NCBI GenBank assembly: GCA_964473525.1
Contig: CAYYPK010000061.1
Span: forward strand, 1 to 30,481
Length of the DNA: 30,481 nt
Direction of reading: 5' to 3'
From: GCA-2687025 sp964473525
GTDB lineage: Bacteria > Poribacteria > WGA-4E > GCA-2687025
The position numbers and the translations under genes are program-made. Each line of letters begins with the position of its first letter. Position 1 is the stretch's first letter. The notes beneath the pieces were generated by a model that had not been told where the DNA came from, searched no databases, and saw only the letters and a program-made list of their open reading frames with translations. Below are positions 1 through 8,238 of this stretch, piece by piece.

Positions 1-378
1 ATCGGGCCGATGTTTGCGGCCTTAGGCTTGGGGGTGTGGATCGAGTGGGCAGTGCGCGCGACAAGGCTGACCGTGGCGTACGGAGCTGTCGCGTGGATCG
101 TTCCCACGACTGCGTTCCTGTGGGCGCCCGGCATCGTGGAGCCTGGACGCGCCGTCCTGGAGCGGGCCGTGCGCGTGAACCCCGCCAGCGCGGTATTGGC
201 AGCTCTGGGTAGGCAGAACATCTTCTGGACGCCCGCGCTGTACGGGACGCTGCCCTACGCGGACTACGGCGTGCGACTCGGATCCCCTTCCGCGCAAGCG
301 GCTGCGTGGGCGTGCGTCGGCGTCGGTCTCGTGGCGGCGCGCGTGGCACTTGCCCACGTGACGTGGCGTCGAGGCTAA
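1..378 (+). CDS. C-terminal part of a multi-pass membrane protein, probable ABC-2 type permease (partial)
   Basis: The reading frame is open at the left edge (it begins I-G-P-M), so only the last 125 residues are present. At least three hydrophobic segments are visible, near the start, around residues 28-43 and around 98-115, separated by a loop with a V-N-P-A-S-A-V-L-A-A-L stretch. Such an N-P-hydrophobic stretch between late membrane helices is common in ABC-2 permeases. The protein ends in a basic tail (TWRRG), which fits a cytoplasmic C-terminus. It converges on the AI-2E gene with only 21 bases between stop codons, and I see no hairpin terminator between them. That this is a membrane protein is well supported; the ABC-2 assignment is a guess from pattern, and the partner ATPase would lie outside the window. 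Confidence 0.5.
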   Translation: MGPMFAALGLGVWIEWAVRATRLTVAYGAVAWIVPTTAFLWAPGIVEPGRAVLERAVRVNPASAVLAALGRQNIFWTPALYGTLPYADYGVRLGSPSAQAAAWACVGVGLVAARVALAHVTWRRG

Positions 379-399
379 GCAGGCCTCCGCCGCGCGGGA

Positions 400-2067
400 T
401 CAGAAGAGGTCTTCGAGGCTGGCCGACGTTGGGTCATTCGCGTGCGCCGATGGGGGGTGCGACTCCGTCATTGACGGCGCCGGATCGTCCCAGTTCTCCC
501 ACACCGACTTGGCAACCACGAGGCCTGGGATAGCGAGCATGATGCCCCAGAACCCGAAGACACTGCCGCCAAGCAGCACAGACCCAAGAATCATGAGAGG
601 GTCGATGCTCACCGCGCGGCTCATCACCCGTGGTGATATGAACGCGTTGTCCACGGATTGCACGGTGAATATCGCGACCGGTATCAGCGCCGCGCGCACC
701 AGGAAACCCCGGAGGCCGGGCGCCTCAATGAACAGCAGGATGTCCGGTTGCGTACCCGTGACAGCGCCCACGAGTAGAGCTCCCGCGGCCACGATGCCCG
801 CCAGCGCCGGCCCGACGTTAGGGATCGTGTTCAGCAGCCCTCCGATCACGCCCATTAACAGCGCGAACGGGATTCCACACAGCCCGTAGGCGGCGGCCGA
901 GAGCAACGCAATGGCGAGGATGATGAGCGCTTGGCCCCGGAGGAACGCCTGCAGGCTCTGATCGACGCCGCGGGCCACGTGCTGCACCCGCTCCCACGAG
1001 GTCACGGGGAACAGCATCAAGCCGGCGCTGAGGTAGTTGTCGTACGACTTCAGCAGGTAGCTCAGGACAATGAGCGTGAATACCGTCGTCGCCAGGAAAC
1101 CCACCGCGCCGGAAAGTAGCTGCCCGGATCCGGCTAACAACGCCGTGAACAGACCCCCGAGCTTCGCGACCCACTCTAGCAGCTTGGTCTTGCCGTCCTC
1201 GATGACCTGCTTCGTGATGCCGCCGGATTCCAGCCCGCCCTCAATGAAGTCCCGGAGCCAGGTGGCGTTCTCATACATTGCCACGAGGTACGCCGTGCGC
1301 TGGACCGGCGCGCTCCCGACCCCTGCGGCACGCATGGCGGCGACGTCGCTCGGTGCGATCTCCGCGCCTGTTTCGAGCATCCCGTCGACGCCCAGATCTA
1401 CGGTCCCGGCCAGGAGCGGCCGGCTGCCGTCTGCCACGCGCGCCGTGAGTTCTGGCAGTGGCATGTCGGTCGACTGGTACAGCAGCCCGCGCACGTAGGC
1501 CTCGCGAGCGCCGTCAACGAGGTGAACTACCTGAGCGACGAAGCCCGGGACGATCACGAACACGCTCAGCGCGAGGAACCCGATGATGCCCCCAAGAATG
1601 ACGTAGTTCGCCGTCCGGCTCGACATATGGACGACGTGCCCACGCGGTAGACGAAGCGTCTGTAGCTCCTGCGACAGGAAGCGGAGTAGGTACGTGAGCA
1701 CGAAGGCGGCTAGGAACGGCGCCCACACGAGCGTCATCCGCGCCGCGAGCCACACGGCAAGCGCGCCAAGAGCCACCACCACGCCGCGCGCGCAAGCCAC
1801 ACGTCGCCTGAACGGGAAGAGGAAGAAGAACAGCCCCGCGGCGACCAGCGGGTGGATGAGCGCGGGGATCTGCGCGTCCTCCGCGCGCGGCGCCAGCGCG
1901 AACGCAAGCCACACCGCGCTCAACAGCAATGCGACGACGGCGCCGATCTCGCGCGCGATGGGCGGATCCTGCGGGGCTCCCGCGGCGGCTCCTGGCGCGG
2001 TGTCCGGTCGGGCGTCTGGAGGCGTCGGTACTCCGTCTCCCGCTGTCGGGTCGCTGAGATCAGCCAA
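400..2067 (-). CDS. AI-2E/PerM family transporter with N-terminal extension and extracytoplasmic insertion
   Basis: A 555-residue multi-pass inner-membrane protein of the AI-2E/PerM (formerly UPF0118) family. Members are proposed to export small molecules or exchange ions; the substrate cannot be read from sequence. About the first 38 residues are Pro/Ala/Asp-rich and probably disordered. Helices follow near 41-60, 68-86, 95-128 and 154-180, and the family core of clustered C-terminal helices lies near 310-520, with the typical G-x-x-x-x-I-P-N-x-G-P pattern in the run GLLNTIPNVGPALAG. Relatives are usually about 350 residues. The excess is an extra N-terminal helix pair and a soluble insertion at about 200-270, after the fourth helix. 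The start is TTG: GGAAGG lies six bases upstream, and a promoter lies in the 92-base gap to the P1 peptidase gene. It is probably a single-gene transcript. Confidence 0.85.
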   Translation of the reverse strand: MADLSDPTAGDGVPTPPDARPDTAPGAAAGAPQDPPIAREIGAVVALLLSAVWLAFALAPRAEDAQIPALIHPLVAAGLFFFLFPFRRRVACARGVVVALGALAVWLAARMTLVWAPFLAAFVLTYLLRFLSQELQTLRLPRGHVVHMSSRTANYVILGGIIGFLALSVFVIVPGFVAQVVHLVDGAREAYVRGLLYQSTDMPLPELTARVADGSRPLLAGTVDLGVDGMLETGAEIAPSDVAAMRAAGVGSAPVQRTAYLVAMYENATWLRDFIEGGLESGGITKQVIEDGKTKLLEWVAKLGGLFTALLAGSGQLLSGAVGFLATTVFTLIVLSYLLKSYDNYLSAGLMLFPVTSWERVQHVARGVDQSLQAFLRGQALIILAIALLSAAAYGLCGIPFALLMGVIGGLLNTIPNVGPALAGIVAAGALLVGAVTGTQPDILLFIEAPGLRGFLVRAALIPVAIFTVQSVDNAFISPRVMSRAVSIDPLMILGSVLLGGSVFGFWGIMLAIPGLVVAKSVWENWDDPAPSMTESHPPSAHANDPTSASLEDLF

Positions 2068-2120
2068 GGTGGTCCTTCCGACGGCGGCAGGGGTGTGGGG
2101 CGAGGGCGGCGCGCGACGGC

Positions 2121-2149
2121 ATTCTATATCACGCGCGACGGGGAGCCAA
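2121..2149 (-). promoter_or_regulatory. sigma70-like promoter for the AI-2E transporter gene
   Basis: On the minus strand, TTGGCT (2144-2149) and TAGAAT (2121-2126) are separated by exactly 17 bases. This lies between the P1 peptidase stop and the AI-2E start and is the AT-richest patch of the gap. Transcription would begin about 50 bases upstream of the TTG start. Seen by eye only. Confidence 0.5.
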
Positions 2150-2159
2150 ACTGGCGCGG

Positions 2160-3071
2160 TCAGCGAGAAACCGCGCGTACGATCGCGTCGGCGAGAGCTT
2201 CCGCCGCGAGCGAGGCCACGTGGTTGGCGTCACCCACGACGGAGCCCGTCGCCAGGGCGAACACGGTGTCACCGTCGTACCGCGTGTGCGCCGGCTTTAC
2301 GCGCCGCGCCAGTCCTTCGTGTGCGGTGGACGCGACGCGGGACGCCTCCTCGGGCGTGAGGGTGGCGTTGGTCGCGACGATGGCGATGGTGGTGTTGGCT
2401 CCCTCGTGCGCCTCGACCATGCGGGCCGCGACATCGACGTACGCGCCCGAGGCCGCGTCCCTGGCGCCTGCGAGGACCGTCCCGTCCTCCGCGACGACGT
2501 TCCCGACCGCGTTGACAGCCACGAGCGCGCCGACCATCACGCCCGTGGCTTCGTCGATGAGACAGGCCGACCCGACCCCGCCCTCAGACGGCACGCAGCC
2601 GCGAGCCTTGCCGACGGTTGCTCCACACCCGACACCTATCACGCCCATGGCGACGGGCGCGTCGCTGGCGTCGCTACAGGCGGCTAGCCCCATCGCGACG
2701 TCCGGTCGCACCGACCCATCGCCGACGCCCAGATCGTAGATCACCGCGGCTGGGACGATAGGCACGCGCGCGGCGCCGACGTGGAAGCCAACGCCACGCG
2801 CCTCGAGGTGCTGCATGACGCCGCCCGCCGCGTCCAGGCCGAAGGCGCTGCCACCTGTGAGCAGAACGCCGTGCGCCTCGCGAACGAGACGTCCTGGGCG
2901 GATGGCGTCGGTCTCGCGCGTGCCGGGAGCCGACCCCCGCACGTCCACCCCGGCGACGGCTCCCGCCTCGCACAGCAGCACGGTGCATCCGGTGCGTGCG
3001 CGGGCGTCCGTCGCGTGCCCCACGCGTATCCCGGGAATGGCGGTGATGGTGTCGTTGGGCTGGCGGCTCAT
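2160..3071 (-). CDS. P1 family (S58, DmpA/NylC-like) N-terminal nucleophile peptidase
   Basis: A 303-residue protein of the DmpA/NylC family. These are made as one chain that self-cleaves to expose an N-terminal Ser or Thr nucleophile, giving aminopeptidase or amide hydrolase activity. The N-terminal I-P-G-I-R-V-G-H motif (about 12-19), the G-G-S-A-F-G-L motif (73-79) and a glycine-rich segment (about 143-160) fit the family. The processing site is seen as G-A-N-T-T-I-A-I-V-A-T-N-A, placing cleavage between N226 and T227. That is the Asn-Thr arrangement of NylC rather than the Gly-Ser of DmpA. There is no signal peptide, so it is probably cytoplasmic. The ATG overlaps the stop of the M6 peptidase by ATGA, so translation should be coupled. 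It may finish the breakdown of peptides made by the secreted peptidases upstream, which is inference. Confidence 0.88.
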   Translation of the reverse strand: MSRQPNDTITAIPGIRVGHATDARARTGCTVLLCEAGAVAGVDVRGSAPGTRETDAIRPGRLVREAHGVLLTGGSAFGLDAAGGVMQHLEARGVGFHVGAARVPIVPAAVIYDLGVGDGSVRPDVAMGLAACSDASDAPVAMGVIGVGCGATVGKARGCVPSEGGVGSACLIDEATGVMVGALVAVNAVGNVVAEDGTVLAGARDAASGAYVDVAARMVEAHEGANTTIAIVATNATLTPEEASRVASTAHEGLARRVKPAHTRYDGDTVFALATGSVVGDANHVASLAAEALADAIVRAVSR

Positions 3072-5152
3072 TCTACGGCGAACTTCGCGAACCGTTTGGC
3101 TTCCTGGTCGCCGCGCAGCGCGGTGACAATGACGATGTACACCCCTGGCGTCAACGGGCCGCCCGCGTTCGTAGCTTGCGCGGCGAACGTCCAGTCGCCA
3201 GTGCGTATATCGAACTCCTCGACGCGCGAGATCAGCTCGCCCGTAGCCGTGAACATCTCGGCGCTGACCGAGTCGAGACCCGGCCCCTCAAACGACACGC
3301 CTATGGACAGATCGCCTCCTGGCCGCACGGGGCTTGGATAGACTAGCACTCCGGCGAAGAGTGGCGGCGCGATGGGCGCGTCCGGTTCCTCGGCGATGTC
3401 TACCGAGTACGCGATCGGGTACTGTCCGCGCTGCGAATTCACGCGTACGAGCAGGTCCTCCGCCCCGCGCGACTCGTACAGCAGGACTGTCTCGCGGACG
3501 TCATCGACGAACGCCCGGGCGCCGCTAGTCAGTTCGCGCCCGTCGGTCGTGGTGAGGGCGACGCGGATGTCATCGACGACGGCGTGCCGGAGGGTGAGGC
3601 GCACGCGCTGACCCGCGGTCAGTTCCAGGCGGTAGTAGTCGACGGCGTCGTCGGCGTCGAAAATGAACGAGTCGTACTTCTGCCCCGGCTGCACTACGAA
3701 CGCCTCGGAGGGCGAGTCGTTCGGCTCGTACGTGTCGCCGAAGAACACGTCCACGGTCATCGGATGCCCACTCTCGCTGATGCCAAGCAGGGAGATGCCA
3801 GTCGGGGCGCCACCGGTTGTCTCCGACGATGGTTCGGTCGAGGGGGTGAACGCCGTCTGGCCGTCCTCCGCGGAATACGCGGCGTCGTCGGTGGTATCCG
3901 CCTGCACTCCCCAATGCAGAGGGTCGGCTGGATCCTCGAGCCACATGCGCGCAGCCACGGTAAAGCTCGAGCGCGGGATACTCTCGTCAATGTGCCAGAT
4001 GAGCAGCCCTTCGTCGGGGATCGCCGTGTCGAACATGGCGCCGACATCACGTTCCCGATTCTCGAGCAGGAAGAACTGCTTCCCTCCGGTGCCCGGTAGG
4101 TCGATCTTGAAGAGAGGCGGGAGCCCGCCGGGATTGGAAAACGCCGGGATCGCCAGATCAATGCTGTTCGCGTCGATTTCTACCGGCGTGACCCATCCAT
4201 GCCGGCCGTTCTCAGGGTCGCCGTCGAAGTCCCACTTGAGGTACCCGCTGATGTGCGCGGGCTGCGTGCCGTCCCTGTCCTCGCCGCCCTGGTACGGCCC
4301 GTAGAGCCCCATCAGGTCGTATTTGGTGTCGTTCTCGCCGGTGAACGTGCCCGACACGTATGACTCGGGCGCGCCGAAGTCGTGCAAGAATTCGTGGAAC
4401 CAGACCCCCAGATGCGGCGACTCGAAGTCCGGTTCCTCCCCTATGAGAATGGCCGCCTGGACCTCGACGCCATCCCATGAGCGCGACACGTCGGGCACCA
4501 GGACGGACCAGATGTCCTCGTCGACGTTCGTCGCCGCCTGGTCGTTGCCCGCGTGGAGGATGATTAGGTGGTCGACGACGCCGTCGCCGTCGCGATCGTA
4601 GTCGGCGAAGTCGACATCGGAGTTGGCGGCGTTGCAGGCGTCGCGCACGAGTTTCCGCATGCCGGCGACGTTGGTTGTCGCGCCCTTCCCGTAGACGTTC
4701 ATCACGTCCGGCATGCGGTACCAGCGGTCCTCCTTCGGCAGACTTCCTCCCACGGGGCCGGGCTGCACGTCCATCGCGCCGTACGACGCCTCGGCGTAAT
4801 AGGAGGAGAGTGACGCCGAGTCTGGTGCAAACAGCCATCGGTCGAGTTGCGCCTTGGGCCGCTGCCCGCGCCACCGACTGAGCTTCGCCCGCCCCTCTCC
4901 AGGCTCAGGCTCCGGCTCGGGGAAGTCCACGCGTAGCACAAGCACGTACTCGACGCCGTCTGGCTGCAACATGGGGTTGCCGCGGATGGGGTCGGGCGCG
5001 TTCTTGGCGTGCATCTCTCGCCCCGCCTGCGACGACTCCCACAGCCTTGGGTGCGGCGGCACGCCCCACGCGGCCGTCGTCAGGAGCGTCAGGAGCCCGG
5101 CGGCGGCGGTCACAGCAGCGACTGGGTGGCAACGCTGGCGGTTGGCGCGCAC
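3068..5152 (-). CDS. secreted M6-like zinc metalloprotease with C-terminal FlgD-like domain
   Basis: A 694-residue exported metallopeptidase resembling the immune inhibitor A (M6) family. Residues 1-30 form a signal peptide (basic start, hydrophobic 11-29, A-x-G end). The zinc motif H-E-F-L-H-D-F-G-A-P-E is at 253-263, with catalytic E254. An EF-hand-like calcium loop D-R-D-G-D-G-V-V-D lies at 186-194. Y-D-L-M-G near 278-282 fits the Met-turn region of this group. A pre-peptidase-type beta domain follows (about 470-585). The last 90 residues (Y-P-S-P-V onward, ending G-V-Y-I-V-I-V-T) form a FlgD-like Ig fold of the kind used as a C-terminal sorting tail. The start is GTG, with GGGAG five bases upstream and 11 bases after the M28 stop. 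The 3' end overlaps the P1 peptidase gene by four bases. Confidence 0.88.
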   Translation of the reverse strand: MRANRQRCHPVAAVTAAAGLLTLLTTAAWGVPPHPRLWESSQAGREMHAKNAPDPIRGNPMLQPDGVEYVLVLRVDFPEPEPEPGEGRAKLSRWRGQRPKAQLDRWLFAPDSASLSSYYAEASYGAMDVQPGPVGGSLPKEDRWYRMPDVMNVYGKGATTNVAGMRKLVRDACNAANSDVDFADYDRDGDGVVDHLIILHAGNDQAATNVDEDIWSVLVPDVSRSWDGVEVQAAILIGEEPDFESPHLGVWFHEFLHDFGAPESYVSGTFTGENDTKYDLMGLYGPYQGGEDRDGTQPAHISGYLKWDFDGDPENGRHGWVTPVEIDANSIDLAIPAFSNPGGLPPLFKIDLPGTGGKQFFLLENRERDVGAMFDTAIPDEGLLIWHIDESIPRSSFTVAARMWLEDPADPLHWGVQADTTDDAAYSAEDGQTAFTPSTEPSSETTGGAPTGISLLGISESGHPMTVDVFFGDTYEPNDSPSEAFVVQPGQKYDSFIFDADDAVDYYRLELTAGQRVRLTLRHAVVDDIRVALTTTDGRELTSGARAFVDDVRETVLLYESRGAEDLLVRVNSQRGQYPIAYSVDIAEEPDAPIAPPLFAGVLVYPSPVRPGGDLSIGVSFEGPGLDSVSAEMFTATGELISRVEEFDIRTGDWTFAAQATNAGGPLTPGVYIVIVTALRGDQEAKRFAKFAVE

Positions 5153-5163
5153 GGTAGCTCCCT

Positions 5164-7011
5164 CTATGGGCCGGCGGACAGGGGGCCGCGGAAGCCTTCG
5201 AGGACCGACTCATCGGCGGCCGCTAGAACGCGGAACGTGCGCCGCGACACGGCGCCAGACGCGTCCGTGGCCGCGACGTGCGCCATGTACAGGCCAGGCG
5301 CCACGCGCGACCCGCGCTGGTCCCTGCCCCGCCACACTACCGGCGCGTTGAGTCCGGTGACGCCGCCGACCGCGCCCGCCTCGAAGCTGGCGGAGAACAC
5401 GCGACGACCGTTGACGGCGTACACGCCGACGAGGACGTCGGCGGGCCTGCTAAGTTGGTACTGAATGCTCACGGGGTGATCCACTCCCGGGACAAATGGA
5501 TTGGGGAAGGCGGACGTCCCAAGAACGCGAACAGGTTCCTCGTCTGGAGGACCGCCCGTGACGCCATCCGTGAGCGGTCGCGCGACCGCTGCCGCGACCG
5601 CGATGATCGCGCTGGCTGTCTCCGCGGCGAAGGCCGCGTTTATGTGCTCTGGGGTGTCCTCGCTCCTGTGGTACACCGGAGAGAACTCGGGCGTCTCCAA
5701 CGCGTCCTCCTCGGAAAACAGTAGCGCGCTGTACCCCTGCCCCCAGAACGGGGCGTGGTCACTGAACACGATGTCTGGGTTGACGGCTGGGAAGAGGGCC
5801 AGCGGCGTATCCAGCCGCGCCACAACCGCCTCGGCCTCCCGCAACAGCCACTCGGACTGGTGATTCGCAATGACGTGCAGGTCCGGCGCGCCATCCGCCT
5901 CGTGTCCGATCATGTCCATGTTGAGAACGCCGATGATGTCCTCGCCAGCGTCACGCGCCGCGCGCGCGTAGTGGCGACTGCCGAACAGACCCAGCTCCTC
6001 GCCGGAGAACAGGACGAAGCGCACGGTGAAGTCAAAGTCGATGTCGTGGAAGATGCGCGCCGCCTCCAACACCGTGGCGACGCCAGTGGCGTTGTCGTTG
6101 GCGCCGGGCGCCGGCAGGTCGCGCCATTTCTCCTCCCAGCCGTCGGTGCGGGAAGCGATGCTGTCGTAGTGCGCGGTAAGTATCAGCGTCCTGTGGCTGT
6201 TCGGCCCCGAGCCCGGCTTCTCGGCGACGACATTGCGCATGTGGAAGTCGGCGAACTTCTCGTTCAGCGTCGCAAACCGCGTGTGCAAGAAGGGGTCGGC
6301 GGCAGCCTCGTACCCGTAGGATCGCAGCTCACGTATGAGAGCATCCCCAGCGACGTCCGCGGCGGCGTCGGGCCGCGGCGAGCCGTCGAAGACCTCAACG
6401 TCGCGAACGCGGAAGGCGAAGCGGCTACGTAGGCCCTCGTTGTCCGCCAGAGCCTCGACGTTAGCCGTCCAGCGCGCTACGTCGAACGACTGCTTCGCGC
6501 GGCGTGCGACAGCCACGCGGTCGGGTGAGATGGCCGGCGCCGAGAAGCGCCACGTGTCTGTCAACGCCTCGCGCGTGTAGTCCGCAAGCGGCACGGAGTG
6601 GTGAGGCGAGCCGATCTTCGGTAGGCGCCAAGCGATGTCCTCGGGCATGCCGACCAGGCCGAAGGCGCCCCACCTCCATAGGAGTTCCGCCCCGGGGTCG
6701 AGCTCGGCGGGCAGGCTGACCCACGCGTAGCGGTAGTCAGCCCGAGCCTGCGCGATCACCACGCTACGACTGGGCAGCGCGGGAGCGTCGGCGGCCACTT
6801 CCAGGAGCGCCCAACCAGAGGACAGGTGTCGCACGTGCGCCCCACCTTCCACGAGCGGGATTAACTCGCCAGGTGACAGGAAGGGCACGTGGGCGAAGAC
6901 CGTCGGCGACGAGGCCGCCACTTCCGAAGCGGCGGCGGCCAGAGTTAGCGACGCGACCACCGCAAGGCAGATTGAGCGACTCCACGCGACGGGCCGATGT
7001 CCTGGGATCAA
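5164..7011 (-). CDS. secreted M28 family zinc aminopeptidase with C-terminal FlgD-like domain
   Basis: A 615-residue exported M28 exopeptidase with the full cocatalytic zinc set: H281 and D283 (A-H-Y-D-S), D306 (G-A-N-D-N), E338/E339 (S-G-E-E-L-G), D366 (N-M-D-M) and H448 (Y-H-R-S). An N-terminal region of about 170 residues of unknown fold precedes the catalytic domain. The last ~100 residues (F-P-N-P-F onward, with V-A-P-G-L-Y) are a FlgD-like Ig domain. The chosen start is TTG at 7011. It overlaps the stop of the upstream small gene as TTGA and sits just before an Arg-containing signal peptide (hydrophobic 14-28). The frame stays open for 194 more codons upstream, but that part is antisense shadow: it runs through the small gene and the NHL gene and reads as low-complexity Arg/Ser. 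The Shine-Dalgarno signal is weak, so translation is probably coupled. Confidence 0.88.
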   Translation of the reverse strand: MIPGHRPVAWSRSICLAVVASLTLAAAASEVAASSPTVFAHVPFLSPGELIPLVEGGAHVRHLSSGWALLEVAADAPALPSRSVVIAQARADYRYAWVSLPAELDPGAELLWRWGAFGLVGMPEDIAWRLPKIGSPHHSVPLADYTREALTDTWRFSAPAISPDRVAVARRAKQSFDVARWTANVEALADNEGLRSRFAFRVRDVEVFDGSPRPDAAADVAGDALIRELRSYGYEAAADPFLHTRFATLNEKFADFHMRNVVAEKPGSGPNSHRTLILTAHYDSIASRTDGWEEKWRDLPAPGANDNATGVATVLEAARIFHDIDFDFTVRFVLFSGEELGLFGSRHYARAARDAGEDIIGVLNMDMIGHEADGAPDLHVIANHQSEWLLREAEAVVARLDTPLALFPAVNPDIVFSDHAPFWGQGYSALLFSEEDALETPEFSPVYHRSEDTPEHINAAFAAETASAIIAVAAAVARPLTDGVTGGPPDEEPVRVLGTSAFPNPFVPGVDHPVSIQYQLSRPADVLVGVYAVNGRRVFSASFEAGAVGGVTGLNAPVVWRGRDQRGSRVAPGLYMAHVAATDASGAVSRRTFRVLAAADESVLEGFRGPLSAGP

Positions 7012-7208
7012 TAGAAATACCCGATGTTCTGATCGAATTGGTAGCGACGTAGACGACGGCGCATCTCCGTTAAGGTCTGCTGGAGCGCGTCCCACTCCTC
7101 GTCGGTCAACTGCGGCAGCAGCCGCTCCGCTGCCGCGAGGAACTCCGCCCGGACAGCGTCTTGGTCGCCGTCGGTCGGCACGAACGTCTTCGGAGCTTCG
7201 TCGCGCAT
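7008..7208 (-). CDS. small unknown charged helical protein
   Basis: I do not recognise a family. The 66-residue product is acidic at the start and then helical and amphipathic, with L-T-D-E-E-W-D-A-L in the middle and an Arg-rich helix ending in an aromatic tail (Y-Q-F-D-Q-N-I-G-Y-F-Y). There is no signal peptide or membrane segment. The frame has an ATG at 7235, but that ATG overlaps a perfect TATAAT box. The ATG at 7208 has GGGGA five bases upstream and would lie inside a transcript from that box, so 7208 is preferred. Its TGA overlaps the TTG of the M28 gene (TTGA), which argues that it is a real translated gene coupled to the peptidase. It could be a regulator or export partner, but nothing in the sequence shows it. 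Confidence 0.55.
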   Translation of the reverse strand: MRDEAPKTFVPTDGDQDAVRAEFLAAAERLLPQLTDEEWDALQQTLTEMRRRLRRYQFDQNIGYFY

Positions 7209-7233
7209 GTGCATCCCCGGGTTGCCGACGCCC

Positions 7234-7239
7234 ATTATA
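7234..7239 (-). promoter_or_regulatory. perfect TATAAT -10 box, possible internal promoter of the peptidase sub-operon
   Basis: TATAAT lies on the minus strand in the 38-base gap after the NHL gene. The best -35 at 17 bases (CAGCCA, 7257-7262) matches only three of six positions, so the promoter may be weak or activator-dependent. It would drive the small gene plus the M28, M6 and P1 peptidases apart from ribD and the lipoproteins. Confidence 0.4.
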
Positions 7240-7273
7240 CGCCAAGCCGCGCGCGATGGCTGACGCCCGCGCG

Positions 7274-8236
7274 CTACTCTGGCGTCTTACGCGCGATACG
7301 GTAGCGCTTGATGTCGTGCTCAGCTCGATCCGTGACGTAGAGGATATCCTCCGCGACAGCCACTCCGCCCGGCGAGCGGACGTCCTCACGGCCGATGACG
7401 GTCTCCGTGACGCCGCTGGCGTCCACGGCGACGACGCCACCGTCCGCGACATCGCAGACGAACCAGCGCCCGCTGTCCCACGCGACCGCGCCGGGCGTTC
7501 CGAGGGCTTCGGGTGTCCACACAGCCATGGGGTTCCCGGCGAAGTCCAGCCGCACAAGCCGGCGATTGCCTGCGTCAGCCACGACCATTCCACCAGCGTC
7601 GTCCAGCGCGAGGCCCGCCGGGGAGTTCAGTTGGTCCTGGGCGTCCCCGAACTGCCCGCGCGTCCACTCGACCTCGCCCTCAACCGACAGCCTCCACACG
7701 CGGTGGCCAGCAGCATCCGACATGTAGATTTCGTTCCGGCGGCCGACCGCGACCGCCGTGGGGTCGAGGCGCGTGTCCGCGGCGTCCTCCGCGACGCTCC
7801 TGTACACCATGTTGACGACATCACACCCCTGCACACGGCGTGATCCCCTGTCGGCGACGTACAGCGTCGACCGCCGCACGGGGCTGAGCGCCAGGGCGTG
7901 CGGCGCGTCGAACTCACCAACATCCCAGCCGAACGCGCCGAGCGTCGCCGTCCAAGCTCCCGAGTTGTCGAGCGCCTGCACACGATGGTTCCCGGTGTCA
8001 GCGACGTATATGCGACCGCGAGGCCCGACGACGATGCCGGACGGTTCGCGAAATTCGCCGGGGCCAGATCCCGGGCGTCCGAGAGAGGAGAGTCGTGAGA
8101 CTACGGCCACGGGCGACCTGTCGTCGGCAGCTGCGCGGGGCTCGGGTCGCGGCACGAGCGGAGTCGACGGGTTGGCGCACCCCAGCGCGCAGGTCAGCGC
8201 GCACAGACCGGCGAGCGAGCTGGCCGCCCAGCGCAC
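7274..8236 (-). CDS. NHL-repeat beta-propeller lipoprotein
   Basis: A 320-residue protein with a lipoprotein signal peptide: basic residue at position 2, hydrophobic stretch, and a lipobox-like A-L-G-C with the Cys at about residue 20. It should be exported and lipid-anchored. Repeated units of about 45-50 residues carry the NHL signature, for example F-R-E-P-S-G-I-V-V, then I-Y-V-A-D-T-G-N-H-R-V-Q, L-Y-V-A-D-R-G-S-R-R-V, I-Y-M-S-D-A-A-G-H-R-V and V-V-A-D-A-G-N-R-R-L. About six blades can be traced, enough for one propeller. The role is probably protein or ligand binding at the cell surface. The start is GTG, with AGGAG five bases upstream inside the end of the preceding gene; the gap is two bases, so the two are cotranscribed. 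No catalytic residues are recognised. Confidence 0.85.
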   Translation of the reverse strand: MRWAASSLAGLCALTCALGCANPSTPLVPRPEPRAAADDRSPVAVVSRLSSLGRPGSGPGEFREPSGIVVGPRGRIYVADTGNHRVQALDNSGAWTATLGAFGWDVGEFDAPHALALSPVRRSTLYVADRGSRRVQGCDVVNMVYRSVAEDAADTRLDPTAVAVGRRNEIYMSDAAGHRVWRLSVEGEVEWTRGQFGDAQDQLNSPAGLALDDAGGMVVADAGNRRLVRLDFAGNPMAVWTPEALGTPGAVAWDSGRWFVCDVADGGVVAVDASGVTETVIGREDVRSPGGVAVAEDILYVTDRAEHDIKRYRIARKTPE

Positions 8237-8238
8237 GG

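Noticed and set aside
7012..7593. N-terminal 194-codon extension of the M28 frame
   Set aside because: It runs over the small gene and the NHL gene in another frame, lacks protein-like composition, and would bury the signal peptide.
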